NCBI RefSeq assembly: GCF_028681615.1
Contig: NZ_JAQUHV010000002.1
Location: forward strand, 240,333-304,332
Reading direction: 5' to 3'
Source of the DNA: Sulfuricurvum sp.
GTDB lineage: Bacteria > Campylobacterota > Campylobacteria > Campylobacterales > Sulfurimonadaceae
DNA: 64,000 nucleotides
A model generated the notes under the pieces. The model did no database searches and was not told where the DNA came from. It saw only the letters and a program-made list of their open reading frames with translations. Of the stretch, positions 8,345 through 18,935 are shown piece after piece. Made by a program: the position numbers and the translations under genes. The number at the start of each line of letters is the position of its first letter. Position 1 is the stretch's first letter.

Positions 8345-10821
8345 AACTCTAAAGTTCCCTCTGATGCTTCGGACTCTTCTTCTTCTTCTTCATCTTTTTT
8401 CGGACAACGTGAGATACTTGCGACATCATCTCCCTTGACGATATAAACACCGCTTGTATTGCGTCCTGATTTCGCAATGGTTTGCATATCGACTCGGATC
8501 ATTTTGCCTGCTTTGGTCAGAGCCATGAGATCCATGCTTTCGTCAACCATCACACAACCGACAACCGTAGTTCCGGTTTTTTGGTTGAGTTTCATAGCGA
8601 TAACACCGGATCCGGCACGGTTAGTAAGACGATACTCTTCCGCAGTCGTTCGTTTTCCGATCCCTTTTTCGCTGACCATCAGGATCTCTTCTTCATCGCT
8701 TTTAATGATATTGGCATCAACGACGACGTCGCCTTCGATTTTGAATTTGATACCGCGAACACCACGGGTACTACGTCCCTGATCACGGGTTTTTTCAATT
8801 TCAAATTTAATACATTGTGCATATTTAGTGACGATAAAGAGATATTTAGTCTCTTCGGTCGCAATGTGGGCCGTGATCAATGCATCATCCTCATCGAGTA
8901 CGATTGCGCGGACACCGTTGCTTCGGATATTTGAGAATTCGTTCAGTGCCGTACGTTTGACGATACCGTTTTGGGTAAAGAATACGAGAGATTTACTCTC
9001 ATCAAAATCGGTTGTCGGGATGATAGAACGGATTTTTTCATCCGCTTCAAGGTTGATAAGGTTAACAACCGCTTTCCCTTTTGCCGTACGTGAACCTTCA
9101 GGGATTTTATACACTTTGAGCCAGTGAAGCTGTCCGCGGTCTGTTACGAACATCAAGGTATCATGGGTGTTGCACGTATAGAATTTCTCAATAAAGTCAT
9201 CATCGTACGTCGTAACGGCAACTTTTCCTTTTCCGCCTCGGATCTGTTTTTCATACGCTGCAAGAGGAACGCGTTTGATGTATCCGCGGTGGCTGATGGT
9301 GACAACCATAGGCTCATTCGGGATCAAATCTTCGATATTAATATCATCATAGTTATCTTCGATATCGGTGACGCGCGGAATATTGTATTGCTCGACGAGC
9401 TCAACAAACTCCTCTTTAATAATTCCTTTGAGGACTTCTTCGCTTCGAAGGATGCTCTCTAGGTATTCGATATGAGCCAAAATCTCTTTGAGCTCATTTT
9501 CGATTTTATCGCGTTCCAATCCAGTAAGACGTTGGAGACGCATATCCAAAATAGCTTGGGCTTGGATCGGTGAAAATCCGAATTCAGAGATAAGGCCGTT
9601 TTTAGCGGTTTCGCCGTCGGCACTTGCACGAATAAGTTTGATAATCGCTTCAATATGATCAAGCGCTTTTTTCAAACCTTCCAAGATATGGGCACGTGCT
9701 TTTGCTTTTTCAAGATCGAAAATTGTGCGACGGATAATAACTGTTTTACGGTGGTTGATAAAGTGTCCCAACATCTCCAAAAGGGTGAAGACACGCGGTT
9801 CTTGGTTGAAGACCGAGAGCATGATGATCCCGAAGGTTGTCTCCATGTTGGTCGATTTATAAAGATTGTTGAGGACGATTTCACTCATCGCGTCACGTTT
9901 GAGCTCGATGACGACTCGGATCCCTTCACGGTCGGATTCATCGCGGATCTCACTGATCCCTTCGATAAATTTATCCTTGACCAAATCGGCGATCGTTTCG
10001 ATCAAACGGGCTTTATTAACTTGATACGGAAGTTCATCGATGACAATAACGTCTTTGTTCGATTTTTTCTCAATATGGGTTTTAGCACGTACACGGATTC
10101 GCCCGCGTCCTGTTTCATATGCGTCCAAAATCCCTTTTTTGCCGTAAATGGTTCCCCCTGTAGGAAAATCGGGAGCTTTGATAAACTGCATGATTTCAAT
10201 AAGAGAAGCATTTGGGTTATCCATAAGATGAACCAGCGCACTGAGGACTTCATTTGGATTATGGGGAGGGATATTGGTCGCCATACCGACGGCAATACCG
10301 CTCGAACCATTAATAAGGAGATTTGGAACACGGGTAGGGAGAACTTCCGGTTCTTGGGTGGTACCGTCATAGTTATCGACCATGTCGACGGTATCTTTTT
10401 CTAAATCTTTGAGGAGTTCTCCGGCATAGCGGGTCATACGTGCTTCGGTATAACGCATCGCTGCAGCGTTATCGCCGTCAACCGAACCGAAGTTTCCCTG
10501 TCCGTCTACCAGCGGTGCACGCATTGAGAATGGTTGTGCCATACGAACCAACGCATCATAAACAGAAGTATCACCGTGAGGGTGATACTGACCGATTACG
10601 TCCCCGACGATACGGGCTGATTTTTTGTACTTAGCACCTGCTGAAAGGCTAAGTTTGTCCATGGCATAAAGAATACGTCTATGTACCGGTTTCAAACCGT
10701 CCCGGACGTCTGGAAGGGCACGCCCGATGATAACGCTCATCGAGTAATCAAGATAACTGCTCTTGAGTGTGTCTTCTATATTAATGTCATTTATTTCGCT
10801 GTTGTCTAGCAGATCGTTCAT
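8338..10821 (-). CDS. gyrA: DNA gyrase subunit A
   Basis: Type II topoisomerase subunit that breaks and rejoins DNA; 827 residues, near the normal length. The N-terminal breakage-reunion domain holds the catalytic tyrosine in [12 protein letters not shown]. The quinolone region reads [17 protein letters not shown], with Thr at the position of E. coli Ser83, as is usual in epsilonproteobacteria, and the wild-type Asp retained. The C-terminal domain (from about residue 500) has repeated beta-pinwheel blades with the GyrA-box QIRGGKGK. The C-terminus is very acidic ([18 protein letters not shown]). It diverges from glnK across a 135-bp gap. Confidence 0.97.
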   Translation of the reverse strand: MNDLLDNSEINDINIEDTLKSSYLDYSMSVIIGRALPDVRDGLKPVHRRILYAMDKLSLSAGAKYKKSARIVGDVIGQYHPHGDTSVYDALVRMAQPFSMRAPLVDGQGNFGSVDGDNAAAMRYTEARMTRYAGELLKDLEKDTVDMVDNYDGTTQEPEVLPTRVPNLLINGSSGIAVGMATNIPPHNPNEVLSALVHLMDNPNASLIEIMQFIKAPDFPTGGTIYGKKGILDAYETGRGRIRVRAKTHIEKKSNKDVIVIDELPYQVNKARLIETIADLVKDKFIEGISEIRDESDREGIRVVIELKRDAMSEIVLNNLYKSTNMETTFGIIMLSVFNQEPRVFTLLEMLGHFINHRKTVIIRRTIFDLEKAKARAHILEGLKKALDHIEAIIKLIRASADGETAKNGLISEFGFSPIQAQAILDMRLQRLTGLERDKIENELKEILAHIEYLESILRSEEVLKGIIKEEFVELVEQYNIPRVTDIEDNYDDINIEDLIPNEPMVVTISHRGYIKRVPLAAYEKQIRGGKGKVAVTTYDDDFIEKFYTCNTHDTLMFVTDRGQLHWLKVYKIPEGSRTAKGKAVVNLINLEADEKIRSIIPTTDFDESKSLVFFTQNGIVKRTALNEFSNIRSNGVRAIVLDEDDALITAHIATEETKYLFIVTKYAQCIKFEIEKTRDQGRSTRGVRGIKFKIEGDVVVDANIIKSDEEEILMVSEKGIGKRTTAEEYRLTNRAGSGVIAMKLNQKTGTTVVGCVMVDESMDLMALTKAGKMIRVDMQTIAKSGRNTSGVYIVKGDDVASISRCPKKDEEEEEESEASEGTLELE

Positions 10822-10914
10822 GCGGTCCCCAAAAGTGAAGATAATATGGCTGATTATAACCGAATGAGCCTTAAAATCTAAAAAGCGCTTTGATTTGCTA
10901 AATTAGTTAAATAA

Positions 10915-11295
<381 letters not shown>

Positions 11296-11311
11296 TCAGC
11301 ACCTACTAATA

Positions 11312-11340
11312 CTATAACTCACATTTGAATGTGAGTATAG
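11312..11340 (+). terminator. Palindromic hairpin after glnK copy 1
   Basis: CTATA-a-CTCACATT-TG-AATGTGAG-TATAG folds into a long stem 17 bp after the glnK stop. A T-rich tract (CATTCTTTTTTT) follows only about 20 bp later. It may be a terminator or attenuator that lowers read-through from glnK into amtB. Confidence 0.5.
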
Positions 11341-11428
11341 GTAAAAATCATCTCATTCTTTTTTTCCACAACATATATTTTTTCCTTATATTCAAAAAAC
11401 AAGCTGTTTTTAATTTCATCTTTTAAAT

Positions 11429-11445
11429 TGATTAATTTTTAATCA
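11429..11445. promoter_or_regulatory. 17-bp palindrome upstream of amtB copy 1
   Basis: TGATTAA-N3-TTAATCA, a perfect inverted repeat. Its centre lies 41 bp upstream of a TACAAT -10 box at 11478-11483. The same palindrome occurs before the second amtB at the same distance from its -10 box, so it is a likely binding site for an activator of the ammonium genes. Confidence 0.65.
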
Positions 11446-11541
11446 GCAATCTGTACTCTCCTCTTTAGATTACTTTGTACAATGGTATTCGACATTTAGT
11501 TAAATACGGACCGTTGAAAAAGTCCAAATTAAGGAGAAAAA

Positions 11542-12885
11542 ATGAAAAAGTGGCTTTTAGCTTTATCGCTATTGGGCGTATCGGCATTTGCCGATGACGC
11601 TAATGCAACTGCTGTTGCAGCGGCTGCAGAACCTGTACTGAATTCAGGTGATACAGCATGGATGATGATCTCAACTGCATTAGTTATGTTGATGACACCA
11701 ATCGGTTTGGCGTTGTTTTACAGCGGTATGACTAGAGCGAAAAACGTTCTAAATACATATGCAATGGTTTTTGGTGCATTTACGATTGCAATGATTGCAT
11801 GGGTAATCGCAGGATTCTCGATCGCATTCGGTACGGCTGAGGGTTCAATGAACCAAGTGATCGGTGGATTTGGCAATGTAATGCTTAGCGGTATCAGCTG
11901 GACAGATTTTGCAAGCGTAGAGCTTGGGCAACTTTATCCTAAATTCGTTTTTGTTGCGTTCCAAGGGACGTTTGCTGCAATTACAGTTGCGATTGTTGCC
12001 GGTTCTGTTATTGAACGTATGAAGTTCTCTACATGGATGGTATTTGCGTTTATCTGGACAATCGTGGTTTATGCACCGATTGCACATATGGTATGGGGTG
12101 GCGGTTACCTCTTTAACGAAGGTGCGCTTGACTTTGCAGGTGGTACGGTTGTTCATATGAACGGCGGTTTGGCTGGTCTTGTATTGGCTGTATTGATCGG
12201 TAAACGTGCAGGATATCCAAAAGTGGCTATGAAACCTGTAAGTGTTATTCTGACTGCAGTGGGTGCAGGTATGCTTTGGTTTGGCTGGTACGGGTTTAAT
12301 GCCGGTTCAGCTTTCGGTGCAAATGCGATTGCAGGTGTTGCATTCCTTACAACAACGATTGCTGCTGCCGTTGCAACGGTTACATGGATTGTTGTTGAGT
12401 ATATGGTATTCAAAAAACCGACATTGCTCGGTGCTGCGTCAGGTGCAATTGCCGGTCTTGTCGCGATTACTCCTGCTGCAGGGTTTGTAAGTGTTAGCGG
12501 TGCATTGATCGTAGGTATCGTAGGTGCAGTAGTAGCATTCTTTGGTGTAACAGCATTGAAGAAAAAATTGGGTTATGATGATTCTTTGGATGCATTCGGG
12601 GTTCACTTCCTTGCAGGTTTATGGGGTGCTATCGCAACCGGTATCTTTGCTCTTGATGATAAAGGATTGCTATGGGACGGGCCGCTTAAAGCGTCTGGTG
12701 ACCGTATGGGACAAATCATGGTTCAAGGTGAATCAGCTCTATTGGTCGGATTGTTTACTTTAATCGGTACGATCATCGTGTACTATGTTGCAATGGCATT
12801 AACCGGCGGTTCACGTGTTAACGAAGAACAAGAGAGCCAAGGTTTGGATGAGTCTGTACACGGTGAACGTGGATTTAATCTTTAA
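11542..12885 (+). CDS. amtB: Ammonium transporter with cleavable signal peptide, copy 1
   Basis: Inner-membrane ammonium channel, 447 residues. An N-terminal signal peptide (residues 1-18, ending AFA) precedes the 11-helix channel, as in E. coli AmtB. Twin pore histidines are present in VVHMNGGLAGLV and GVHFLAGLWGA, and the Phe-gate region WFGWYGFNAGSAF is conserved. The C-terminal cytoplasmic tail, which contacts GlnK, is short (QESQGLDESVHGERGFNL). Good ribosome site AAGGAG. Likely expressed from the palindrome-linked promoter and cotranscribed with the second glnK 13 bp downstream. Confidence 0.96.
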   Translation: MKKWLLALSLLGVSAFADDANATAVAAAAEPVLNSGDTAWMMISTALVMLMTPIGLALFYSGMTRAKNVLNTYAMVFGAFTIAMIAWVIAGFSIAFGTAEGSMNQVIGGFGNVMLSGISWTDFASVELGQLYPKFVFVAFQGTFAAITVAIVAGSVIERMKFSTWMVFAFIWTIVVYAPIAHMVWGGGYLFNEGALDFAGGTVVHMNGGLAGLVLAVLIGKRAGYPKVAMKPVSVILTAVGAGMLWFGWYGFNAGSAFGANAIAGVAFLTTTIAAAVATVTWIVVEYMVFKKPTLLGAASGAIAGLVAITPAAGFVSVSGALIVGIVGAVVAFFGVTALKKKLGYDDSLDAFGVHFLAGLWGAIATGIFALDDKGLLWDGPLKASGDRMGQIMVQGESALLVGLFTLIGTIIVYYVAMALTGGSRVNEEQESQGLDESVHGERGFNL

Positions 12886-12895
12886 GAAGGAATGA

Positions 12896-13237
<342 letters not shown>

Positions 13238-13242
13238 TCATC

Positions 13243-13259
13243 TGATTAAATTTTAATCA
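13243..13259. promoter_or_regulatory. 17-bp palindrome upstream of amtB copy 2
   Basis: TGATTAA-N3-TTAATCA again, with centre 40 bp upstream of a perfect TATAAT -10 box at 13291-13296. Shares arms, spacing and promoter position with the site before amtB copy 1. Confidence 0.65.
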
Positions 13260-13327
13260 TATTTTCTTCTCCAATTGTCTTGATTGGATATATAATGCAC
13301 ACCTTTATCTCAAATTAAAGGTGCTGC

Positions 13328-14506
13328 ATGGATACTGCGTACGTTATCGACACTCTCTTTGCCCTTTTTTCAATCACTTTGATTATCTTAATGGTTCCTG
13401 GTTTCGCAATGCTCGAGGCAGGTTTGGTCCGCACAAAAAACGTTTCCAGTGTTTTAACCGTCAATGTAATGATCTACGCGGTTGCGTCGATGGCATTTAT
13501 TTTGATCGGATTTCATTTGGCATTTGGCGGAACAGAGACGACTAGCATGAGCAAGTGGGCTTTTTTTATGTTCCAGATGGCCTTTGTCGGTAAGGCGATC
13601 AATATTATGAGCGGTGGAGTCGGAGAACGAGCCAAGCTGTTGCCGTTGACCTTGTTTACGATTATTATGGGTGCACTGATCTATCCGACAGCGGTGAATA
13701 TTAGCTGGGGAAGCGACTGGATCAAAGATACGATTTTTGATCTAAATTTTGTTGATTTGGCCGGTTCAACCGTTATTCATTCGACCGGAGGATGGGCGCT
13801 GCTTGCCGCTATTTTAATCATCGGACCGCGTAAAGGGCGCTATGTTGGAGATCAAATCCGTGTTATTCCCGCGTCTAATATCCCGTTGGTTGTTTTGGGC
13901 GCAATGCTTCTTTGGATCGGATGGTTCGGATTTAATGGCGGTTCAGTCGGCTCAATCGCTACCAAAGAGGCGGCAGACAGCGTTGCATTGACGATTTTTA
14001 ATACCAATGTCGCGGGATTGGCGGGTGCGATTTCGGCAGGTATTATCATTTATGCACGCTATAAACTCTTTGATATCACGATGATTCTCAATGGGGCGTT
14101 GGGCGGATTGGTAGCGATTACCGCAGGTCCTCATTTGTATACATTATATGATTCTTTGGCCGTCGGTTTGATCGGCGGAGTGTTGGTCGTTCTTGCGATT
14201 CCGATTTTTGACCGTTTCCGAATTGATGATCCGGTCGGGGCATTGTCGGTCCATTTGGTAAACGGTATTTGGGGCACGTTGGCAGTCGGGATTTTCGCTT
14301 CAAATGCTGAAAAGGGGATAACGTTTTTAAATCAGCTCAAAGGGGTTGCCGAAATTGCTGTATTTGTATTTACCGTATCATTTGTAGTGATTTATGCAAT
14401 CAATAAAGTGGTGGCATTTCGCGCATCGGATGAAGATCAGCTGCAAGGGCTCGATGTCAGTGAATGCGGGCTTGAAGCCTATCCCGAATTTAAACGGGCT
14501 ATTTAA
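13328..14506 (+). CDS. Ammonium transporter, copy 2
   Basis: 392-residue Amt-family channel, clearly diverged from copy 1. It has no cleavable signal peptide and starts directly with a membrane helix (YVIDTLFALFSITLIILMVPGF). Pore histidines are kept in VIHSTGGWALL and SVHLVNGIWGT. The C-terminal tail (DQLQGLDVSECGLEAYPEF) is the type that binds PII. Strong own promoter (TATAAT at 13291) after the second glnK. Possibly tuned to a different ammonium range or a sensor-type Amt; this is not decidable here. Confidence 0.92.
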   Translation: MDTAYVIDTLFALFSITLIILMVPGFAMLEAGLVRTKNVSSVLTVNVMIYAVASMAFILIGFHLAFGGTETTSMSKWAFFMFQMAFVGKAINIMSGGVGERAKLLPLTLFTIIMGALIYPTAVNISWGSDWIKDTIFDLNFVDLAGSTVIHSTGGWALLAAILIIGPRKGRYVGDQIRVIPASNIPLVVLGAMLLWIGWFGFNGGSVGSIATKEAADSVALTIFNTNVAGLAGAISAGIIIYARYKLFDITMILNGALGGLVAITAGPHLYTLYDSLAVGLIGGVLVVLAIPIFDRFRIDDPVGALSVHLVNGIWGTLAVGIFASNAEKGITFLNQLKGVAEIAVFVFTVSFVVIYAINKVVAFRASDEDQLQGLDVSECGLEAYPEFKRAI

Positions 14507-14551
14507 TACCTTACTTAACACTTTTGTAACACTTCTTTATTATTCTTCTAC

Positions 14552-14566
14552 GGGGCTTTTTGCCCC
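14552..14566 (+). terminator. Hairpin after amtB copy 2
   Basis: GGGGC-TTTTT-GCCCC stem-loop about 45 bp after the amtB stop, followed by an AT-rich but poor T-run. Likely transcription end of the ammonium cluster. Confidence 0.45.
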
Positions 14567-14627
14567 ATAATACACTCTTTTACTGTTCACATTGTATAAT
14601 CGGTTATTGTTTAAACGAAAGGTTTTT

Positions 14628-15998
14628 ATGTCTATTTATCGTGAATATGATATCCGAGGAATTTATGAAAAAGAGCTCAATGAAGAGACGATTACCCGCT
14701 TAGGGTATGCTTTGGCGGCTCAGATGACAGAGTACGGTGAATACGTCGCCGTTGGATACGATGCGCGCTCCCATTCTCCGATTCTTTTTGAATATTTAAT
14801 CAACGGTCTCAATGCCGGAGGGATGAAAGTTTTAGGGATGGGAATGGTACCTACACCGGTCAATTATTTTTGCAATTATCAAAGTTTTGAGGGTATTACA
14901 CCGTGTGCTTCGGTGATGATCACCGGTTCGCACAACCCGAGTGAATACAACGGATTTAAAATCACGATCAATAAAGCCCCTTTTTTCGGCGAATCGATTT
15001 ATGCTCTCGGGCGTATGATCGAAACATCGCCGTTTCCTCCGAAAACAGAACGTCAAGTGGTAGAGATCGATGCCCTGAGCCGCTATAAGACGTTTATGGT
15101 CGAATCGTTCGGACATTTGCGCGGAATGAAAGAACGGATTGTGTATGACTGCGGTAACGGCGTAGCAGGTCTTGTAATTGAGGATATTTTTAATGCGCTT
15201 GAGCTGAAAACCCAAGGGATTTATGTTGATCCCGACGGAACTTTCCCGAACCATCACCCCGATCCGAGCGAAGAGCACAACCTCGAAGACGTTAAAAAAC
15301 TTTTGGCCGAAGAGGGTGATATTGCTTTTGCCTATGACGGAGATGCGGATCGAATTGCGGTATTGACCCCTAAGAATAACATTAAAGGGGACATGATGGC
15401 CATCTTGTTCGCTTTGAAGATGAAAAATCCTACCGTAATCGGTGAAGTGAAATGCTCGCAAGTGATGTATGACACCCTGCGTGAGCGCGGAGCGACTGCC
15501 GTCATGTACAAAACCGGGCACTCGAATTTGAAAGTCAAAATGAAAGAACTGCATGCCGATTTGGCGTGTGAAGTGAGTGGTCACGTCTTTTTTGCCGATC
15601 GTTATTTCGGCTATGACGATGCGATTTATGCGACCTTGCGAATGCTTGAACTGATCCAAGAAGGTATTGATTTGGATGCGGAGATCGCGAAACTTCCACA
15701 GGTATTTTCAACTGAAGAGATCAAAGTAAAAACGACGGAGCAGGAGAAATTTCCGCTTGTCGCCAAACTGAAAGAACTTTTGCAAACACCTCCGGCAGAA
15801 TTTCCCGCTATTCGTGATATCATCGAAGTGGACGGACTAAGGGTCATTTTTGAAAAAGGGTGGGGTTTGGTACGTGCCAGTAATACAACCCCTATTCTCG
15901 TTACCCGATTTGAATCGACAGAGCCGGCGGAAGCGGTTCGTTATGAGGAAGCGCTCAACGCTTTGATTCAAGAAGCTCAACATCAGTTAAAGGTATAA
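14628..15998 (+). CDS. Phosphomannomutase/phosphoglucomutase
   Basis: Alpha-D-phosphohexomutase (AlgC/ManB type) interconverting hexose 1- and 6-phosphates for sugar nucleotides and surface polysaccharide. 456 residues from the ATG at 14628, which follows GAAAGG; a longer TTG frame from 14592 adds a non-conserved leader. Conserved: N-terminal YREYDIRGIY, active-site serine in ITGSHNPSEYNGFK, metal-binding loop DGDADR, sugar loop CEVSGHVFF and phosphate-binding RASNTTP near the C-terminus. Followed 2 bp later by pyrC. Confidence 0.93.
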   Translation: MSIYREYDIRGIYEKELNEETITRLGYALAAQMTEYGEYVAVGYDARSHSPILFEYLINGLNAGGMKVLGMGMVPTPVNYFCNYQSFEGITPCASVMITGSHNPSEYNGFKITINKAPFFGESIYALGRMIETSPFPPKTERQVVEIDALSRYKTFMVESFGHLRGMKERIVYDCGNGVAGLVIEDIFNALELKTQGIYVDPDGTFPNHHPDPSEEHNLEDVKKLLAEEGDIAFAYDGDADRIAVLTPKNNIKGDMMAILFALKMKNPTVIGEVKCSQVMYDTLRERGATAVMYKTGHSNLKVKMKELHADLACEVSGHVFFADRYFGYDDAIYATLRMLELIQEGIDLDAEIAKLPQVFSTEEIKVKTTEQEKFPLVAKLKELLQTPPAEFPAIRDIIEVDGLRVIFEKGWGLVRASNTTPILVTRFESTEPAEAVRYEEALNALIQEAQHQLKV

Positions 15999-16000
15999 AA

Positions 16001-17008
16001 ATGAAAACAATAACGTTAACCATGCCGTTGGATATGCATCTGCACTTACGTGACAATGAGATGCTCGAAACGGTTGCTCCACTCACCTCGTATAGTTTTA
16101 GCGGCGCACTTGTCATGCCGAATCTTGTCCCTCCCGTAACGTCTAAGGAGATGGTCAAAGAGTATAAAAAACGGATCAAACATGCGATTGGACGGGATGA
16201 TTTTGAACCGTATATGACCCTGTTTTATCAAAATTACAGCCGAGCTTTTTTGGAAGACGTGGCGGAAGAGATCACCGCGATCAAACTTTATCCCAGCGGT
16301 GTAACGACCAACTCGGAAGGGGGGGTTTCAAGTTTTGATATTGAATCGATGCGCCCAACACTTGAAGCGATGGCCGATTTAGGGATCGTTCTGTCAGTAC
16401 ATGGAGAGACAAACGGTTTTGTCATGGATCGTGAAGCGGAATTTATGTCTGTTTATGAGATGCTGGCATCCAATTTTCCAAAATTGAAAATTGTAATGGA
16501 ACACATCACGACGGCGGAAGCGGTGGCCATGTTGGATCGCTACGCAAACCTTTATGCGACCATTACGGTACACCATTTGATGATTACCCTCGATGATGTC
16601 GCGGGGGGGCTGCTTCGACCGCATCTGTTTTGCAAACCGATTGCAAAACGTCCGGAAGATCGGGCCGCACTTCTCAAAATTGCACTTGATGCCCATCCGA
16701 AAGTGATGTTCGGATCCGATTCCGCACCGCACCCGAAACACACAAAGGAGTCGTGCGGATGCGGGGCAGGGGTATTTACCGCTCCAATCGCATTGCAGCT
16801 GCTGTGCGAAGTGTTTGATGCACACGATAAACTGGATAATCTCCAAGCCTTCGTCAGTGACAACGCACAACAAATTTACGGGATTTGCGCCGAATTTAAA
16901 GAGGTTGTGTTAATTAAACATGATTTTGTCGTTCCGGAAATTTATGGCAGTGTTGTACCGATGAAAGCGGGCGAAACACTCCGATGGGCGATTGAGCGTG
17001 TCGACTAA
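16001..17008 (+). CDS. pyrC: Dihydroorotase
   Basis: Zinc amidohydrolase that closes carbamoyl-aspartate to dihydroorotate in pyrimidine synthesis. 335 residues, PyrC (type II) length. Metal ligands in MHLHLRD at residues 13-19; the carbamylated lysine region is IKLYPSG; further histidines lie in VHGE, MEHITT and TVHHLMIT; and the catalytic Asp is in GSDSAPHP. Its end overlaps the response-regulator gene by 17 bp. Confidence 0.95.
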   Translation: MKTITLTMPLDMHLHLRDNEMLETVAPLTSYSFSGALVMPNLVPPVTSKEMVKEYKKRIKHAIGRDDFEPYMTLFYQNYSRAFLEDVAEEITAIKLYPSGVTTNSEGGVSSFDIESMRPTLEAMADLGIVLSVHGETNGFVMDREAEFMSVYEMLASNFPKLKIVMEHITTAEAVAMLDRYANLYATITVHHLMITLDDVAGGLLRPHLFCKPIAKRPEDRAALLKIALDAHPKVMFGSDSAPHPKHTKESCGCGAGVFTAPIALQLLCEVFDAHDKLDNLQAFVSDNAQQIYGICAEFKEVVLIKHDFVVPEIYGSVVPMKAGETLRWAIERVD

Positions 17009-17654
17009 AATTTTGCTTCTCGAAGACGATTTGCTGTTCGGTGAATCGATTATGGACCTCCTTGAAGAGGAGGGATTCGAAATGGTTTATTGCCGTAACG
17101 GGCAAGAAGCGTTGGATGAAACGTACAAAAACCATTTTGATCTTTATCTTTTGGATATTAATGTTCCGCTGATAGACGGTTTGTCGCTTTTAAAAGAGCT
17201 GCGCCGTGCAAATGACACCACACCTACGATCTATCTGACGTCTCATCAAGAGATTGAAACACTTTCACAGGCATTTGAAATCGGTGCGGACGATTATCTC
17301 AAAAAACCGTTCAATACCGATGAACTCTTGGTTCGTATACACGCTTTATTACGCCGAAGCAAAGGAAAAAACCGTTTGTGTATCGGAGAGTTGTGTTTGG
17401 ATGAATTGCACAAGTGTATTTTGTTAGGGGGAAAAGAGATCCCTTTCTCGCTAAAAGAATACCAGTTGATGTCCCTTTTTATACGCAATGCCGGAGAAAT
17501 TGTGACGAAAGAGATGATTATGGATACCCTCTGGAGCCCTTCTGAGATGATCAGTGACGGAGCGATACGGGTTTATGTGAACCGTCTCAAACAAGAGATC
17601 GGCAGTGAGTCGATTGTTAATATACGCGGGGTAGGATATCGTCTTGTTTCGTAG
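16992..17654 (+). CDS. OmpR-family response regulator
   Basis: 220 residues. Receiver domain 1-120 with acidic pocket LEDD, phosphoacceptor in DLYLLDINVPLIDG and conserved Lys in LKKPFN. C-terminal winged-helix domain about 130-220 (AIRVYVNRLKQEIGSESIVNIRGVGYRLV). TTG start at 16992 overlaps pyrC; a GTG two codons on is an alternative. It overlaps the histidine kinase gene by 11 bp, so the two form a coupled pair. Target genes unknown. Confidence 0.92.
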   Translation: MSVSTKILLLEDDLLFGESIMDLLEEEGFEMVYCRNGQEALDETYKNHFDLYLLDINVPLIDGLSLLKELRRANDTTPTIYLTSHQEIETLSQAFEIGADDYLKKPFNTDELLVRIHALLRRSKGKNRLCIGELCLDELHKCILLGGKEIPFSLKEYQLMSLFIRNAGEIVTKEMIMDTLWSPSEMISDGAIRVYVNRLKQEIGSESIVNIRGVGYRLVS

Positions 17655-18492
17655 TTTCACCATTGCATTGGCTTCGCTATATGTGACGACAACCGCTATT
17701 TTGATCACCGGAATCTATTACGTTCATCAGATATTGGGTGTTCAGCATTGGGGAATTATCGTATTTGTTTCTTTGATTATAACTCTTGTTGCAGGGGGTG
17801 TTTTGGCTAAAATCGCGATCACACCGTTGAGGGAGCATTTTGAGCATTTGGAACGATTTTCGAAAGAGACATTGCATGAGTTGAATCTTCCGATCAATAC
17901 GATCACAGCCAATGTCCAAATGCTCCGTAAAACGCATGATGACGAAAAGTCTTTAAAACGGCTTGAGCGTATCGAGACAGCGGCAGAGATGTTGAAAGAA
18001 CGATATAACGAACTCGATTATTTGATCAAAAAACAGACGGAACGTGAACAGATCGAATCTTTTGAACTCCGTGATGTGATAGAGGAGCGTTTGGGATTTT
18101 TGCGTGCTCTTTATCCTGCCGTGGAGTGGGAAGTTGTTTTGGAATCATGCGACGTCAGTCTGGACCGAATCGGATTTGGGAAAGTGATCGATAATTTAGT
18201 CGAAAACGGCGTTAAATACTCTCCTCACAATCCGCATATTACTATTACGCTGTACAATTGCGTTCTGAGCATTTGTGATCAGGGAATCGGTATGGATGAG
18301 ATTACTTTGATGCGAATCTATGATCGTTATTTCCAAAATGATACTACAATACCGGGATATGGAATCGGGCTGAGTCTTGTGAAACGGTATTGTGATCGTC
18401 ATCATATTAATCTGCATGTTTCTTCCAAAGTTGGAGAAGGGACATGCGTCAAACTTGAATTCAAAAAAAAGGAAAAAAATGGAAAACAGTAG
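17644..18492 (+). CDS. Sensor histidine kinase, minimal membrane type
   Basis: 282 residues. Two N-terminal membrane helices (about 5-25 and 33-57) with a loop of only a few residues between them, so there is no periplasmic sensor domain. Dimerisation domain with phosphoacceptor histidine in HELNLPINTI (about residue 80). HATPase domain with N-box NLVENGVKYSPHN, G1 DQGIGMD and G2 GYGIGLSLVKRY. TTG start inside the regulator gene. The signal may be membrane-derived or come from a partner protein. Confidence 0.9.
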   Translation: MFRSFTIALASLYVTTTAILITGIYYVHQILGVQHWGIIVFVSLIITLVAGGVLAKIAITPLREHFEHLERFSKETLHELNLPINTITANVQMLRKTHDDEKSLKRLERIETAAEMLKERYNELDYLIKKQTEREQIESFELRDVIEERLGFLRALYPAVEWEVVLESCDVSLDRIGFGKVIDNLVENGVKYSPHNPHITITLYNCVLSICDQGIGMDEITLMRIYDRYFQNDTTIPGYGIGLSLVKRYCDRHHINLHVSSKVGEGTCVKLEFKKKEKNGKQ

Positions 18493-18931
18493 TTGGCTGG
18501 AGTTTGCACATTCGGCTGTGGATTATGGGATTATCGGCATATTGGTACTCATGAGTATCGTCTCGTTGTGGCTTTTTATTGAGCGGATGATGGCATACGG
18601 AGCCGTTCGTGTCGGAGATTATGAGACGAAAGAGGAATTGGAACTGGATTTAGGGAACAATGTCAGTACGATTGCTACCATCGGATCGAACGCACCTTAT
18701 GTCGGACTGCTTGGAACTGTTTTGGGGATTATGATCACCTTTTATACCCTCGGTGATGTCGGTGCGGTTGATCCGAAGAAAATCATGACGGGGCTTGCTC
18801 TTGCGCTCAAAGCGACTGCAATGGGTCTTGTCGTTGCAATCCCTGCTATCGTGTTTTACAATATTTTGCTCCGTAAAATGGAACGTCTTTTAGCTCAGTG
18901 GGATATCAACGCTCACCAAAAACGAGGGTAA
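18479..18931 (+). CDS. exbB: ExbB/TolQ-family proton-channel protein
   Basis: 150 residues from the ATG at 18479, which overlaps the kinase stop by 14 bp; a longer frame from 18392 would lie inside the kinase gene. Three membrane helices (about 17-33, 70-92, 110-135). Conserved MotA/TolQ/ExbB segment NVSTIATIGSNAPYVGLLGTVLGIM and GLALALKATAMGLVVAIPAIVFYN. Energises outer-membrane transport with ExbD and TonB. No tonB is seen next to it in this window. Confidence 0.92.
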   Translation: MENSSWLEFAHSAVDYGIIGILVLMSIVSLWLFIERMMAYGAVRVGDYETKEELELDLGNNVSTIATIGSNAPYVGLLGTVLGIMITFYTLGDVGAVDPKKIMTGLALALKATAMGLVVAIPAIVFYNILLRKMERLLAQWDINAHQKRG

Positions 18932-18935
18932 TTCT

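Noticed and set aside
9655..10404. Long open frame (249 codons) antisense to gyrA
   Set aside because: It lies wholly inside gyrA, has no ribosome site or recognisable domain, and is rich in residues expected from reading gyrA codons backwards.
11429..11445. Reading the amtB palindrome as an FNR or NtcA site
   Set aside because: Spacing and half-sites differ from TTGAT-N4-ATCAA and GTA-N8-TAC.
14832..15659. 275-codon open frame antisense to the phosphohexomutase gene
   Set aside because: Complete overlap with a conserved enzyme gene and no independent signals.
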